NCBI GenBank assembly: GCA_019240475.1
Contig: JAFAYI010000029.1
Coordinates: 372,001-436,000, forward strand
DNA length: 64,000 bases
Direction: 5' to 3'
Source: Acidobacteriaceae bacterium
GTDB lineage: Bacteria; Acidobacteriota; Terriglobia; Bryobacterales; Bryobacteraceae
Below, piece by piece: positions 54,801 to 64,000 of this stretch (position 1 is its first letter; every line of letters begins with the position of its first letter). The position numbers and the translations under genes are program-made. The notes beneath the pieces were generated by a model that saw nothing but the letters and a program-made list of their open reading frames with translations, was not told the DNA's origin and did not search any database.

Positions 54801-55688
54801 CGTCTCGCGAACGCCGCCGCCCAGCTCGCATTGATGATCGAGAACGGGCGCCTCACCGACCGCATAGTCGAGCAGGAACGTTTGCGCCGCGAGCTCATGC
54901 TTGCCGCCGAAGTGCAGAAGCGACTATTTCCCGAGCGCCTGCCCGATACCTCAAGCATCCAGTTCGCCGGGCTCTGCATGCCGGCTCGTGGCGTCGGCGG
55001 CGACTATTACGATTTTCTGGACCTCGGAAATCATCAGATCGGCATTGCGCTCGCCGATGTCGCTGGAAAAGGCATCGCGGCCGCTCTGCTGATGTCTGTC
55101 ATTCAGGCCTCGCTGCGAAGTCTCGCCGGCAGCAACGGCGCGTCCCTCGCGGAACTCACTAGCAAGCTGAGCCATCTGCTGCATCGCTCGACCGCCGCGC
55201 ATAGCTACGCGACTTTCTTTTACGCCCAGGTCGATGAACAGCGGCGCGTGCTGCGCTACGTCAATGCCGGACACAATCCGCCGTTTCTCCTTCACCGCAA
55301 CAGCTCTCCGCATTCACCTTCGCAGTCCCCGGCGCCCTCGGAGGTTCCGTTCGTCGCCTCCGCCGGGTCCCCCGCCTCCGCGGCGCCCATTGAAGAGCTC
55401 GCCAAAGGCGGCATGATCATCGGGATGTTCGCGCAAGCCCACTACGAAGAAGCGCAAGTCGACCTGCTGCCGGGCGACGTCTTGATTGCTTTCAGCGACG
55501 GCGTCACCGAAGCTCATGATCCGCGCGATGAAGAATTCGGGGAAGAGCGGCTGAAAGATCTACTGCAACGGACCGCTCATTTGGATGTTGACGAGATGTC
55601 CTCGCGCATCCTGGCAGAGTTAAAGGCTTGGATGAGCGATGCGCCTCAATACGACGACTTGACTTTCATCTTGATGAAGGTCCGGTGA
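51834..55688 (+). CDS. ADOP/MacB-type permease fused to GAF-like and PP2C (SpoIIE) phosphatase domains
   Basis: One 1284-residue frame without a stop. Residues 25-48 form a membrane segment, followed by a MacB-like periplasmic core to about 245 and segments near 272-300, 330-352, 373-395 and 420-447. A second periplasmic core lies at about 450-680, with segments at 684-710, 743-765 and 772-795. After 'NLPPMVAIHSD' the cytosolic part begins: a GAF-like domain (about 843-1007), a coiled linker containing 'EVQKRLFPERLP', and a PP2C phosphatase (about 1040-1283). The metal-site candidates are D1057 and D1060 in GGDYYDF, D1075 in DVAGKG, D1222 in SDGVTEA and D1274-D1275. The permease alone is usually about 800-880 residues, so roughly 475 are extra. 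No ATPase partner is adjacent. A signalling role, with the permease passing a signal to the phosphatase, is inference. Confidence 0.93.
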   Translation: MLSALAALRASMLHGWRSWKTARGVGLLAVAALAVGIGSATAIYTVVEAVLLNPLPYRNADRYFLMFGAWRPHPDWWTSLSYPDALDYRAQAKTLDAFGCTVDESFNIVFNGQPVHLIGAQASAGLMRSLGVAPQLGRWFEDVDAKPAAVPGAVLSAGLWRRFGSNPNIVGQTLRINGIQYIVSGVMPGWFHFPIYDRDAAIWVPLTPDANQREYRAYHYLRCVVKLKPGATAQQTVSELNHTLAGLRAAHPAEAEPDFNYLIPLLTFAVQSIRPSLILLLAAAAALFLIACANVASVLLARSVARARETAVRVALGAAAWQLGAQFFAEGLLLSLAGAATGSLLSFVLVRAVLKLAADDIPRAGQIGFNWQVLSFALALAVGCAVFFSVWPLWQARRTAPYDVLSEGARASAGVRSRALLRIFVVAEVALAFALLAIGALIVNELSGLRAVRPGFDPNRLTVMSLFAPETRYRTEASLTAYESRLRDAVASTPGVESSGFINLMPLLETGNNTVMNVEGRPQRDVAHSESIENRTVTPDYFQAMKIPLLEGRFFTEADKQADTMPIIVNETLAKLYWPRGHSVGAIVTIFAWEHKRFQIIGVVGDTRNMGLDRPPRPEFYLSYRELVPQSMTWAIRSRQDPAALARELQRSVQSVDPEQPIFDVRPMREIMEASISRQRLQSLMVAFFAASALLLAVLGVYGVVAYAVRQRITEMGTRMAVGAAPRDLLKLVLGDGLKTAAFGIGVGLLLVLVCARLLASGDLHGLFSNVSPFLIAAVLIAASTLVACWYPAWRAANLPPMVAIHSDVHSRWGGPRLSYRVLTERLSDLVAQPLQPAVEGAELLAAIAESSRSAESFSDAIRAALQSVRDNAHATSVFLFTRKDREQPYRLTASEPSSEVPQTLTLPANSLLVARLRHYSPALPISQEDQITLRKWAAEHAPAHLPEIQVLEHLQVRLAVPLLSKSGVAGILLLGPSAGADYSVPDRRRLANAAAQLALMIENGRLTDRIVEQERLRRELMLAAEVQKRLFPERLPDTSSIQFAGLCMPARGVGGDYYDFLDLGNHQIGIALADVAGKGIAAALLMSVIQASLRSLAGSNGASLAELTSKLSHLLHRSTAAHSYATFFYAQVDEQRRVLRYVNAGHNPPFLLHRNSSPHSPSQSPAPSEVPFVASAGSPASAAPIEELAKGGMIIGMFAQAHYEEAQVDLLPGDVLIAFSDGVTEAHDPRDEEFGEERLKDLLQRTAHLDVDEMSSRILAELKAWMSDAPQYDDLTFILMKVR

Positions 55689-55739
55689 TCGCGCACGGCA
55701 AGCGGCGTTTCCCGCAATGTTTCGCCCCGCGAATCGAGG

Positions 55740-56411
55740 CTATGACGCCAATAGCGAAATTACGCCTTTTTGTCGGAGCCCGTTGAGCGCCAGCCCATGC
55801 CGGCCCCGTACTCCGGTTTTCTCGAAGATATGCTTCAAGTGAATCTTGACGGTTCCAGGCCTAATTCCCAGTTCCTGCGCAATTTCTCGATTCTTGAATC
55901 CCTGCTCGACCAGCTCCATCACCTGCCGTTCCCGAGACGTCAGATCGGTGCGAATCTGATTTTCCAGGCTGGAAGCCTCACGGAAAACCGAATCCTGCAT
56001 CCAGCTTCGACCCTGCGACACCGCCCGAAGGCAGGACACAATGGTCGTCGTATCCGCCGACTTCCGCACGATTCCCTTGGCGCCTGCCTGCAGGAACCGG
56101 AGCGCTTCGGCCTCGGTCACCGACATTCCCCATACCACCACTGCGGGAACCGTGGACCGCACCGTCCCGTGCTCGGCGGGCAATTGGTTCAATGCGTCCA
56201 GGACAGTGGTAGCTCCCAGTCCCTTATCGATGATCAGAACATCGGCTTTGTCAGCCTCAGGACTCACCATCCATTCGGCCGGGGAAGCGTGCGCCGCTCC
56301 AAATCTTAGATCGTCGGTGGATTCCAGCAGATGCTGCAAACCCTTTACGGTCAGCGGTTGCGTCTCGCAGATTGAAACAATCTTTTTCTGTCTACCTATT
56401 TCCAGATCCAT
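55740..56411 (-). CDS. NarL/FixJ-type response regulator
   Basis: The 223-residue protein has an N-terminal receiver-like domain with the candidate phosphoacceptor D62 in 'VLIIDKGLG' and 'IVRKSADTTTI' carrying the Lys. The C-terminal LuxR-type HTH lies at about 158-215 ('LTSRERQVMELVEQGFKNREIAQELGI', split by the linker, and 'GTVKIHLKHIFEKTG'). The acidic pocket at the start is 'ICETQPLTVKGL', where a pair of Asp is usual, so phosphorylation is less certain. It converges with the permease-phosphatase gene 51 bp away. A link between the two is possible but unproven. Confidence 0.88.
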   Translation of the reverse strand: MDLEIGRQKKIVSICETQPLTVKGLQHLLESTDDLRFGAAHASPAEWMVSPEADKADVLIIDKGLGATTVLDALNQLPAEHGTVRSTVPAVVVWGMSVTEAEALRFLQAGAKGIVRKSADTTTIVSCLRAVSQGRSWMQDSVFREASSLENQIRTDLTSRERQVMELVEQGFKNREIAQELGIRPGTVKIHLKHIFEKTGVRGRHGLALNGLRQKGVISLLAS

Positions 56412-56622
56412 GTTCTGCCTAGGCTCCTTATCGGCAGGGGTTCTCTCTCACTTGAGTGGCAGGCGAGTGATATTACTCTCGTACCGGTAGTTTTATTTGC
56501 AGAACCAACCGGGCCGATAAACCCGACAGCCCTCGGCCAGTTCCCGGGTGGCGTCCCGCATCGCCTCTGCCCCCCGAAACCGCGCGCCGGAATCCTCAGT
56601 CGAATCCTGAGAGAACCTTGAA

Positions 56623-57138
56623 ATGATAAGACGAGTCTCGATGAGTCTGGCGGCCGGGGTGCTGGTCCTCGCCACGCTCGGGTGCACCCAAAGCGATCAA
56701 GACAAGGCGCGAGCACGGGCCGAGGAAGCCCGCCGCAAGGCTCGCCAGGACGCGCATGCCCTCGCACGCGACGCCAAACAAGCTGCGCGCTCGCTCGATA
56801 ACCAGATCCACCGGGCCATGAACGGAAACCAGTCCGGCGCCGGAGCTACCGATAGCGCCGACGCGAAACTTCGTCGTGGCGGCGACGACCTGCGCGCAGC
56901 CGGAAGCCAGGCGAGCGTCCGAATCGACCACGCGGCCATGATCGCCAAGATCAAAGCCAAGCTTGCGAACGACGTCGGTTTGTCGACCGTCGCTCACATC
57001 GATGTCGATGAAAGCGGCCGCGTCGTCACCCTGCGCGGAACCGTCGATTCACCCGAGCAGAGAGCGCAAGCCGAACACGCCGTCATGCAGGTAGATGGCG
57101 TATCCAAAGTGGTCAACGATCTGAAAATTCAACCCTGA
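56623..57138 (+). CDS. BON-domain lipoprotein
   Basis: The 171-residue protein has a lipoprotein signal ('MSLAAGVLVLATLGC', lipobox LATLGC). A charged, Ala/Arg-rich helical region of about 60 residues follows ('ARAEEARRKARQDAHAL'). A C-terminal BON domain of about 70 residues comes last ('IKAKLANDVGLSTVAHIDVD', 'RVVTLRGTVDSPEQRAQAEH'). BON domains are thought to bind membranes or lipids, as in OsmY. It is probably an outer-membrane or periplasmic stress protein. Confidence 0.82.
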   Translation: MIRRVSMSLAAGVLVLATLGCTQSDQDKARARAEEARRKARQDAHALARDAKQAARSLDNQIHRAMNGNQSGAGATDSADAKLRRGGDDLRAAGSQASVRIDHAAMIAKIKAKLANDVGLSTVAHIDVDESGRVVTLRGTVDSPEQRAQAEHAVMQVDGVSKVVNDLKIQP

Positions 57139-57161
57139 CCGGCTGTCTTACCACGCCCCGC

Positions 57162-57641
57162 TCAAACCAGGTTGATGGTTCCTCTGCACTTCGCCGCCCC
57201 GCAGAGACATGGCACCTTTTCCACTTTCTTATCGAAGTGGTAATCCACGGTCAACTCTTCGTTCTTCTTGATGTCGCGGCGGCTCATATATAAGATGTGG
57301 CCCTTCAGTATGCGCGCGACCAGGTTCGGATCGCAGGAGTGGTTGATGTATTCCGCGCCCGATCCTCCCACCGCCCCATCGAGCGTCCAGTAAGCATCCA
57401 GCGTGAATAGATAAGTCAGGTCGCTCAGATCCGCCCGCCGCTTCGTCTCCCGGCGATTAATCCGCTCTCCCGTGTACTCGATCACTTTCCGGCCCGCCGG
57501 TATGGCCTCGGCCGCATACACGCCCCATCGATGAATCTTCGAGCGGCCCAGCCGCAGGCCGTAGCAGGCGTACGCTGGATCTATGTGAGGGCTATTCCCG
57601 TTCCCTGGCGTCTTTTCACCAGTGGTTTTCAACGCCGCCAT
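57162..57641 (-). CDS. SET-domain protein with post-SET cysteines
   Basis: The 159-residue protein has the SET core motifs: 'GWGVYA'-like 'HRWGVYAAEAIPAGRKVIEYTGE', shown here in two parts, then 'YINHSCDPN' and 'EELTVDYHF'. The post-SET motif is 'CLCGAAKCRG'. These features are typical of protein-lysine methyltransferases best known from eukaryotes and found in some bacteria. The catalytic Tyr and the knot residues are present. The substrate is unknown. It converges with the BON gene 22 bp away. Confidence 0.88.
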   Translation of the reverse strand: MAALKTTGEKTPGNGNSPHIDPAYACYGLRLGRSKIHRWGVYAAEAIPAGRKVIEYTGERINRRETKRRADLSDLTYLFTLDAYWTLDGAVGGSGAEYINHSCDPNLVARILKGHILYMSRRDIKKNEELTVDYHFDKKVEKVPCLCGAAKCRGTINLV

Positions 57642-57693
57642 GCTCGACAGATTAGCCCATCTCGGCTTTATTCGCCAGTCGGTCTTATGCCGG

Positions 57694-59701
<2,008 letters not shown>

Positions 59702-59705
<4 letters not shown>

Positions 59706-60388
59706 GCCAGGCGGCCATCCTCCAACCGCACAATACGGTCCGCGAATTCTCTGAGTCGCGGGTCATGGCTGACTGCCACCACCGCGCGTCCCTGTTGCCG
59801 CCGGCACTCGCGCAACAGCTCCATCACTCCGCGTCCGCTACTGCTATCGAGGGCCGCTGTCGGCTCGTCCGCTAACAATAGGTCCGGTTCCGAAGCGATT
59901 GCTCGCACGATCGCGACACGCTGCTTCTCGCCGCCGCTTAAGGCGCCCGGAAGCGCGTCCAGCTTCGACCCGAGTCCCATCGCCTTCAAGAGCTCCGCGG
60001 CTTTCCGCTTCGCCTCCCCGGCCGCAACGCCTTTCAGGTCCAGTGGGATCTGTACGTTTTCGCGCGCCGTGAGCGCAGGCAGCAGATTGAAAAACTGAAA
60101 AACGAACCCGACATGCCGCAGGCGCACTTCCGGCAGCCGATGCTCCGGCAACCCGCTCACTTCCCGCCCGGCGATCTTCACGCTTCCCGATGTCGGCTTC
60201 AAAATACAGCCAAGCACGGACAGCAGCGTCGTCTTCCCGCTCCCGGACGGCCCTTCTAAGAGGACCAGCTCGCCCGCCCGTATTTCCAGGCTGACATGGT
60301 TCAGCGCCCGTACCGCCGCCGCGCCCGACCCATAGGTCTTGCCCACATCCGAAACCGATGCTACGGGCCGAGCCTCCGCGCCTGCCAT
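59702..60388 (-). CDS. ABC transporter ATP-binding protein (DevA/LolD-like)
   Basis: The 228-residue ATPase has Walker A GPSGSGKTT at 46-54, the signature 'LSGGEKQRVAIVRA' and Walker B 'LLLADEPTAALD'. It shares the sequence pattern of LolD, MacB-N and DevA enzymes that power FtsX-like permeases. It follows the permease gene immediately (60389) and overlaps the adaptor gene. The substrate is unknown. Confidence 0.95.
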
Positions 60389-61534
60389 TCAATCCTTGAA
60401 GACCGTCGCCGGTTCCAACCGTAACACCCGCTGCATCGAGACGATGGACGCGCCGCAGCACATGGCCAACGCCAGCCCCAGCATCGCGGCCGCCAGTTGC
60501 CAAGGCGCCAGAATCACCGCTCCCCACGCTCGGCTCAATCGAACGATCGCAAGCCCAATCCCCATCCCCGCCGCGTAACCGGCAATCCCGCTCATCGCCG
60601 CCTGCTTCAGAATCACTCCACACACGAAGCCGTTCGAAGCCCCCATCGCCTTCAACATCCCGTAATCGCGTTCATGGTCCACCGTGATGGCATAAATCGT
60701 CTGCGCCACTACCACCGCGCCCACCAGCAACCCGAGCATCGCCGCCACTAACAGCGCAATCCCCGCGCCCGTCGTGAACAGCCAGTAGTTGCGCGTCCGC
60801 CGCGCGAATTCGTCCCGCGTGTATACCGCCAGATCCGGAACGCGCGCCTCTACTTCTCTCTTCAATTCCGCGCCATCCGTCCCCGCCGCGCCCCGCACCA
60901 GCAGAAACACTGTCCGATCCGCCTCCAGGTGTGTGTAATCCAGCGCGTTCTTGAAGGACGTGAATATGAACGGCGTCGTCGTGAAGGAACGAATGCCCCG
61001 CGTAAAGCCCACTACGCGCGCGCGAACTCCATTGATCTCCACCGTGTCGCCAACCCGCTCGGCGCCCAACTCTCGCCCATAGAATTCATCTGGCATCACC
61101 GTGTTCGGCTCTGCCAGTTCGGCCGCGCTGCCCGAAGTCACGTTCCATGGTCCGCCCAGCGCCCCCGCCTCGAACCCGATCACCTCGACATTCTTGCGCG
61201 CGCCATCCGGCCGCTGCCACGCCGCGAACTGCACGATGCACCTCTGCACGCCTTCTACTCCCGGCGCGGAAAGAATTCGATACAGCTTGCGCTCCGAAAC
61301 CGGGAACCCGACTTCGAAGTATTGAACCCCGCGAGCCATCACCCACAAATCCGCGCCCGAGTGGTCGATCACGCCCGATGTGGTCTGTGTGAAGCCGAGA
61401 AATAGTCCGAGTTGTACGATTACGAGCACGATCGCGAACGCGATGCCGGCGACAGTCGCCAGAAAACGTGTCCGATCGTGCAGCAGGTTGCGGCGGGCGA
61501 GCGGTACCATGAACCCCGGACGATTGTTAATCAT
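60389..61534 (-). CDS. FtsX-type permease (DevC-like)
   Basis: The 381-residue permease has an N-terminal membrane segment ('ATVAGIAFAIVLVIVQLGLF'), a periplasmic core of about 220 residues, and three more segments with the FtsX domain ('AMLGLLVGAVVVAQTIYA', 'GYAAGMGIGLAIVRLS' and a final segment ending 'CCGASIVSM'). The DevC-type layout fits the adjacent DevA and DevB genes. ATG 61510 (MVPLARRNLL) is an equally good start and would resemble other DevC proteins. It is divergent from the next gene by 74 bp. Confidence 0.9.
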   Translation of the reverse strand: MINNRPGFMVPLARRNLLHDRTRFLATVAGIAFAIVLVIVQLGLFLGFTQTTSGVIDHSGADLWVMARGVQYFEVGFPVSERKLYRILSAPGVEGVQRCIVQFAAWQRPDGARKNVEVIGFEAGALGGPWNVTSGSAAELAEPNTVMPDEFYGRELGAERVGDTVEINGVRARVVGFTRGIRSFTTTPFIFTSFKNALDYTHLEADRTVFLLVRGAAGTDGAELKREVEARVPDLAVYTRDEFARRTRNYWLFTTGAGIALLVAAMLGLLVGAVVVAQTIYAITVDHERDYGMLKAMGASNGFVCGVILKQAAMSGIAGYAAGMGIGLAIVRLSRAWGAVILAPWQLAAAMLGLALAMCCGASIVSMQRVLRLEPATVFKD

Positions 61535-61608
61535 AACGCGGGAGTGGAAATTCAACCGACTTTCCGGTTTCCCGGCCCGCGCTCGATATAATCGGCAAGG
61601 TTTCACCC

Positions 61609-63285
61609 GTGCGGGCAATATTCTGCGCGCTTTCCGTCTCCGCGCTCCTCCTTTTACCGGCATTCGTCCGGCATTTGCAAGCGCAGAACTCGCAGACAGC
61701 CGCCAATGCGCTCGTCGAGGGCGCCGTCTTCAACAAGGTTTCGGGCGCTCCCGTCAAACGCGCCCACGTCAAGTTCATCCGGCTGGATACCCAAGACCTC
61801 CCGGAAACCTACGCCGACACCGATGCGAGCGGCCGATTTTCCATGAGTCTCGCGCCCGGCCAATATCGTATCTGGGTGGAGCGCGCCGGATTCTCGCGCC
61901 TCAATTACGGCGCATCTTCCACGGCCGGCGCCGGGAAGGCGCTCACTCTCTCGCCCGGCCAGGAGCTGCGCGATATATCGTTCGGCATCTCGCCTCTCGG
62001 TGTAATCTCGGGGCGCGTCCTGGACGACGACGGCGACCCCATGCAAGGCGCCGGCGTCCAGGTCTTGAAAATCAGCTACGCCACCGGCAAGCCAACCCTG
62101 GTTCCATTCAGTGGGACCGGCTCCAATGACCGAGGCGAATATCGCGCCTTCGGCCTTCCGCCCGGACGCTATTTTCTGCTTGTGACCCAGCCTGGCGCGC
62201 CTCTCTCCAAACCGGCAAGCTCCGGTTTGCTGATTGCCGATTCCCAGGATTTCTTCGCGCCTCTCTACTATCCCGGCGCGGTCGAATTCAGCGGCGCGAC
62301 ACCGCTCGATCTGGCCGAAGGCGCCGAATTGCAGGATGTCGATATCCGTCTGCGGCGCATCCCGGTTGTCACTCTGCAAGGTCACGTCGTCAGCCCCTTC
62401 GAGGATTTCGCCGGCAGTCGATGGCGCGTCGTCCTCGCTCCGCGCGAGGGCGATTCCGCTTCTCAGATCGACCGCGCCACCGCCACAGTCGATCGCGCCT
62501 CCGGCCGATTTGAGTTGCACAACGTGGCGCCTGGATCTTATATGTTGGTCGCCACCCAGCTCTATCGCGGGCACGCCCTGGCAGGTCGCCTGCCGATCGA
62601 AGTCACCTCCGGCGCCCACCCCGAAGACATCGCCATTGGCCTCAATCCCGGCGTCGAAGTCGACGGAACCGTGGAAGTCCAAGGCGGCTCTCCCGATTCC
62701 CTCGAAGGCGCCACCGTCACGCTCTCCGATTCGGAAGCCTTGATGCCCGGTCCTCCGGCCCACTCGCGCATTGATGCCTCCGGCGCCTTCCGTCTGTCGG
62801 GCGTTATACCCGGCTTGTGGGATCTTTCTATCGGCCCCCTACCCCCCGGAGTGTGGACCAAAGAAGTCCTGCTGAACGGCCGTCCCATCACAGCCGGCGC
62901 CATCGAGATCGTCGGACCCACTTCCGGCGCCTTTCGCATCGTTCTCGCTTCCGGCGGCGCAAAGCTTTCGGGCCTCGTGACACGCGATGGGCAGCCGGCG
63001 AACGCCACGGTCGTCCTGGTCCCGCAATCGGCCGAAGCGCGCGATCCGCTCAGCCCCTATCCTTCCGTACTCGCCGATGACCGCGGCGGCTTCGAATTCG
63101 GCGGCGTGCGACCCGGCGCCTACAAGATTTTCGCCTTCGAAGACGTCGAGCCTTTCGCATGGCTCGACCCCGGCTTCCTCAAGAGCGTGGACGCGCTCGG
63201 TCAGGAAATCACGCTCGGGGAAGGCGACAACCCCAAGGCGCGGCTAACCGTCATCGCGCCCGGTTCTTCTCGCCCAAGCCCTTGA
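61609..63285 (+). CDS. Secreted protein with carboxypeptidase-regulatory-like domains
   Basis: The 558-residue protein has a signal peptide ('IFCALSVSALLLLPAF') and several prealbumin-like/carboxypeptidase-regulatory-like units. Signs are 'VEGAVFNKVSGAPVKRAHV', 'DASGRFSMSLAPGQYRIW', 'ISGRVLDDDGDPMQGAGV', 'GRFELHNVAPGSYMLVA' and 'GGFEFGGVRPGAYKIFA'. Such proteins are abundant in this group of bacteria and are thought to act at the cell surface or in binding carbohydrates. The start is GTG 61609. Confidence 0.82.
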   Translation: MRAIFCALSVSALLLLPAFVRHLQAQNSQTAANALVEGAVFNKVSGAPVKRAHVKFIRLDTQDLPETYADTDASGRFSMSLAPGQYRIWVERAGFSRLNYGASSTAGAGKALTLSPGQELRDISFGISPLGVISGRVLDDDGDPMQGAGVQVLKISYATGKPTLVPFSGTGSNDRGEYRAFGLPPGRYFLLVTQPGAPLSKPASSGLLIADSQDFFAPLYYPGAVEFSGATPLDLAEGAELQDVDIRLRRIPVVTLQGHVVSPFEDFAGSRWRVVLAPREGDSASQIDRATATVDRASGRFELHNVAPGSYMLVATQLYRGHALAGRLPIEVTSGAHPEDIAIGLNPGVEVDGTVEVQGGSPDSLEGATVTLSDSEALMPGPPAHSRIDASGAFRLSGVIPGLWDLSIGPLPPGVWTKEVLLNGRPITAGAIEIVGPTSGAFRIVLASGGAKLSGLVTRDGQPANATVVLVPQSAEARDPLSPYPSVLADDRGGFEFGGVRPGAYKIFAFEDVEPFAWLDPGFLKSVDALGQEITLGEGDNPKARLTVIAPGSSRPSP

Positions 63286-63347
63286 CTTCAAATGTAAAAC
63301 CGTTTATCCGCATTGATCGTTAAAGCGCCCGTATTCTTATCTAATAC

Positions 63348-63375
63348 TTGACAATAAACGTAATACTCGTACACT
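63348..63375 (+). promoter_or_regulatory. Probable promoter for the last gene
   Basis: A perfect TTGACA at 63348-63353 is followed after 16 nt by TACACT (63370-63375). The sequence around it is AT-rich and unlike the coding DNA on either side. GAGGAG follows at 63413 before ATG 63429. Confidence 0.55.
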
Positions 63376-63428
63376 ATAGCCGTATTAGTTGGGAAACCCT
63401 CCCACATTCACTTGAGGAGTATTCTTTG

Positions 63429-64000
63429 ATGAAAGCCCGCACAAAGCTTCTTGGCCTGCCGCTCCGATTCGCACTTGGACTCAGCGCACCGGCCCTCGCC
63501 CTCGTCTGTTTTTCAGCGACCGCCTCCGCGCAGAGCTACGACCTCTTTCAAACCAGCAGCGGCGCTTACGTGGATCTCAGCAGCATGGGTCTCGGCAGCG
63601 TAAACCTGCAAGGCATTCCCATCCAGGGCTCGACTGGCAACACCGACACGATGATGCAGCGCGGCACTCTCAATAACAATGTGTATCCGGTGGTCTGCTA
63701 CGCGCTGTTCATGGAGAGCACGAGCCCGGTAACCTATAACGGCCAGCTCGTCGATGTCTACATCACGGTCAACAATACGGCCGGCAGCGCCAACCCCATT
63801 CCGGAATCTGTGTTGCCGCAACCCGATTCAATCACTCAGCCGACCGGCAACACCGTCACTCTGACAAGCTCCAGCACCTTCAACTCCAACATCTCCGTCA
63901 ATGCCGACGTGATCCTTGTGACCCACGGCGGCTCCGTGACAAACTCCGCCAATATCGTCGGCCATCAGGGCGCGCCGTCCATCAACCTGAGCACGACTAA
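63429..64000 (+). CDS. Secreted protein, C-terminus outside the window
   Basis: The frame from ATG 63429 stays open to the window end (190 codons). It has a long signal peptide ('FALGLSAPALALVCFSATASAQ'). The mature part begins 'YDLFQTSSGAYVDLSSMG', a style often found in PEP-CTERM-type exported proteins, although the sorting tail would lie outside the window. The composition is rich in Ser, Thr, Asn and Gly and suggests a beta-rich surface protein. Confidence 0.75.
   Translation, partial: MKARTKLLGLPLRFALGLSAPALALVCFSATASAQSYDLFQTSSGAYVDLSSMGLGSVNLQGIPIQGSTGNTDTMMQRGTLNNNVYPVVCYALFMESTSPVTYNGQLVDVYITVNNTAGSANPIPESVLPQPDSITQPTGNTVTLTSSSTFNSNISVNADVILVTHGGSVTNSANIVGHQGAPSINLSTT

Overview
The window looks like a chromosomal segment of an Acidobacteriota bacterium, most likely from the Solibacter/Bryobacter side. 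This is inferred from gene content and not from a marker gene. The signs are a VWFA-related protein of the acidobacterial type (40653-41651), an ADOP/MacB-like orphan permease (51834-55688), PadR-linked ABC genes, secreted proteins with carboxypeptidase-regulatory-like domains, and GC-rich coding throughout. There is no rRNA, CRISPR array, recognisable insertion sequence or prophage, and no convincing tRNA.

Layout. 1-2208: the end of tilS, then ftsH. 2320-5189: small regulators, two unknown proteins of different composition, a membrane protein, a tiny lipoprotein and an atypical receiver protein. 5346-13157: an oxidative pentose-phosphate region with zwf, an opcA-like gene and pgl overlapping on the plus strand, followed by a CapA-like protein; facing them are gnd, htpG and an S51-like peptidase. 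13223-15717: an orphan sugar-binding lipoprotein and a repetitive secreted fibre-like protein. 15931-20843: trxB, feoB and feoA on the minus strand behind a good promoter, then a MerR-TPR protein and a MocA-like nucleotidyltransferase. 21088-26924: secreted and membrane proteins around dxr-rseP. 26939-31310: a minus-strand unit aroA - histidine kinase - GH57 hydrolase. 31366-34592: an asparaginase-family hydrolase, a polytopic membrane protein and a methyltransferase. 34927-38910: a soluble PRC/MgtE-N/CBS protein, a DinG-like helicase with queD, and a ferredoxin. 39138-41651: cmk, a PIG-L deacetylase and the VWFA-like protein. 41738-46063: an ABC ATPase, its permease, PadR and a MacB-core membrane protein. 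46083-51761: PilZ protein, PpiD-like isomerase with a DedA protein, an SDR and an SPL-type radical SAM protein. 51834-57641: the large permease-phosphatase fusion, a NarL-type regulator, a BON lipoprotein and a SET protein. 57694-64000: malate dehydrogenase, a DevBCA-like exporter and secreted proteins, the last one cut by the window end.

The most unusual gene is 51834-55688. It is one uninterrupted frame joining an ADOP/MacB-type permease to a GAF-like segment and a SpoIIE/RsbU-type PP2C phosphatase, which suggests a membrane protein that senses outside the cell and controls a cytosolic phosphatase. Other leads are the fibre-like protein with Gly-Ser tract and Thr-rich heptads, a shared sequence at the start codons of the ABC and PadR genes, and a tandem AT-rich element just downstream of the feoAB promoter.
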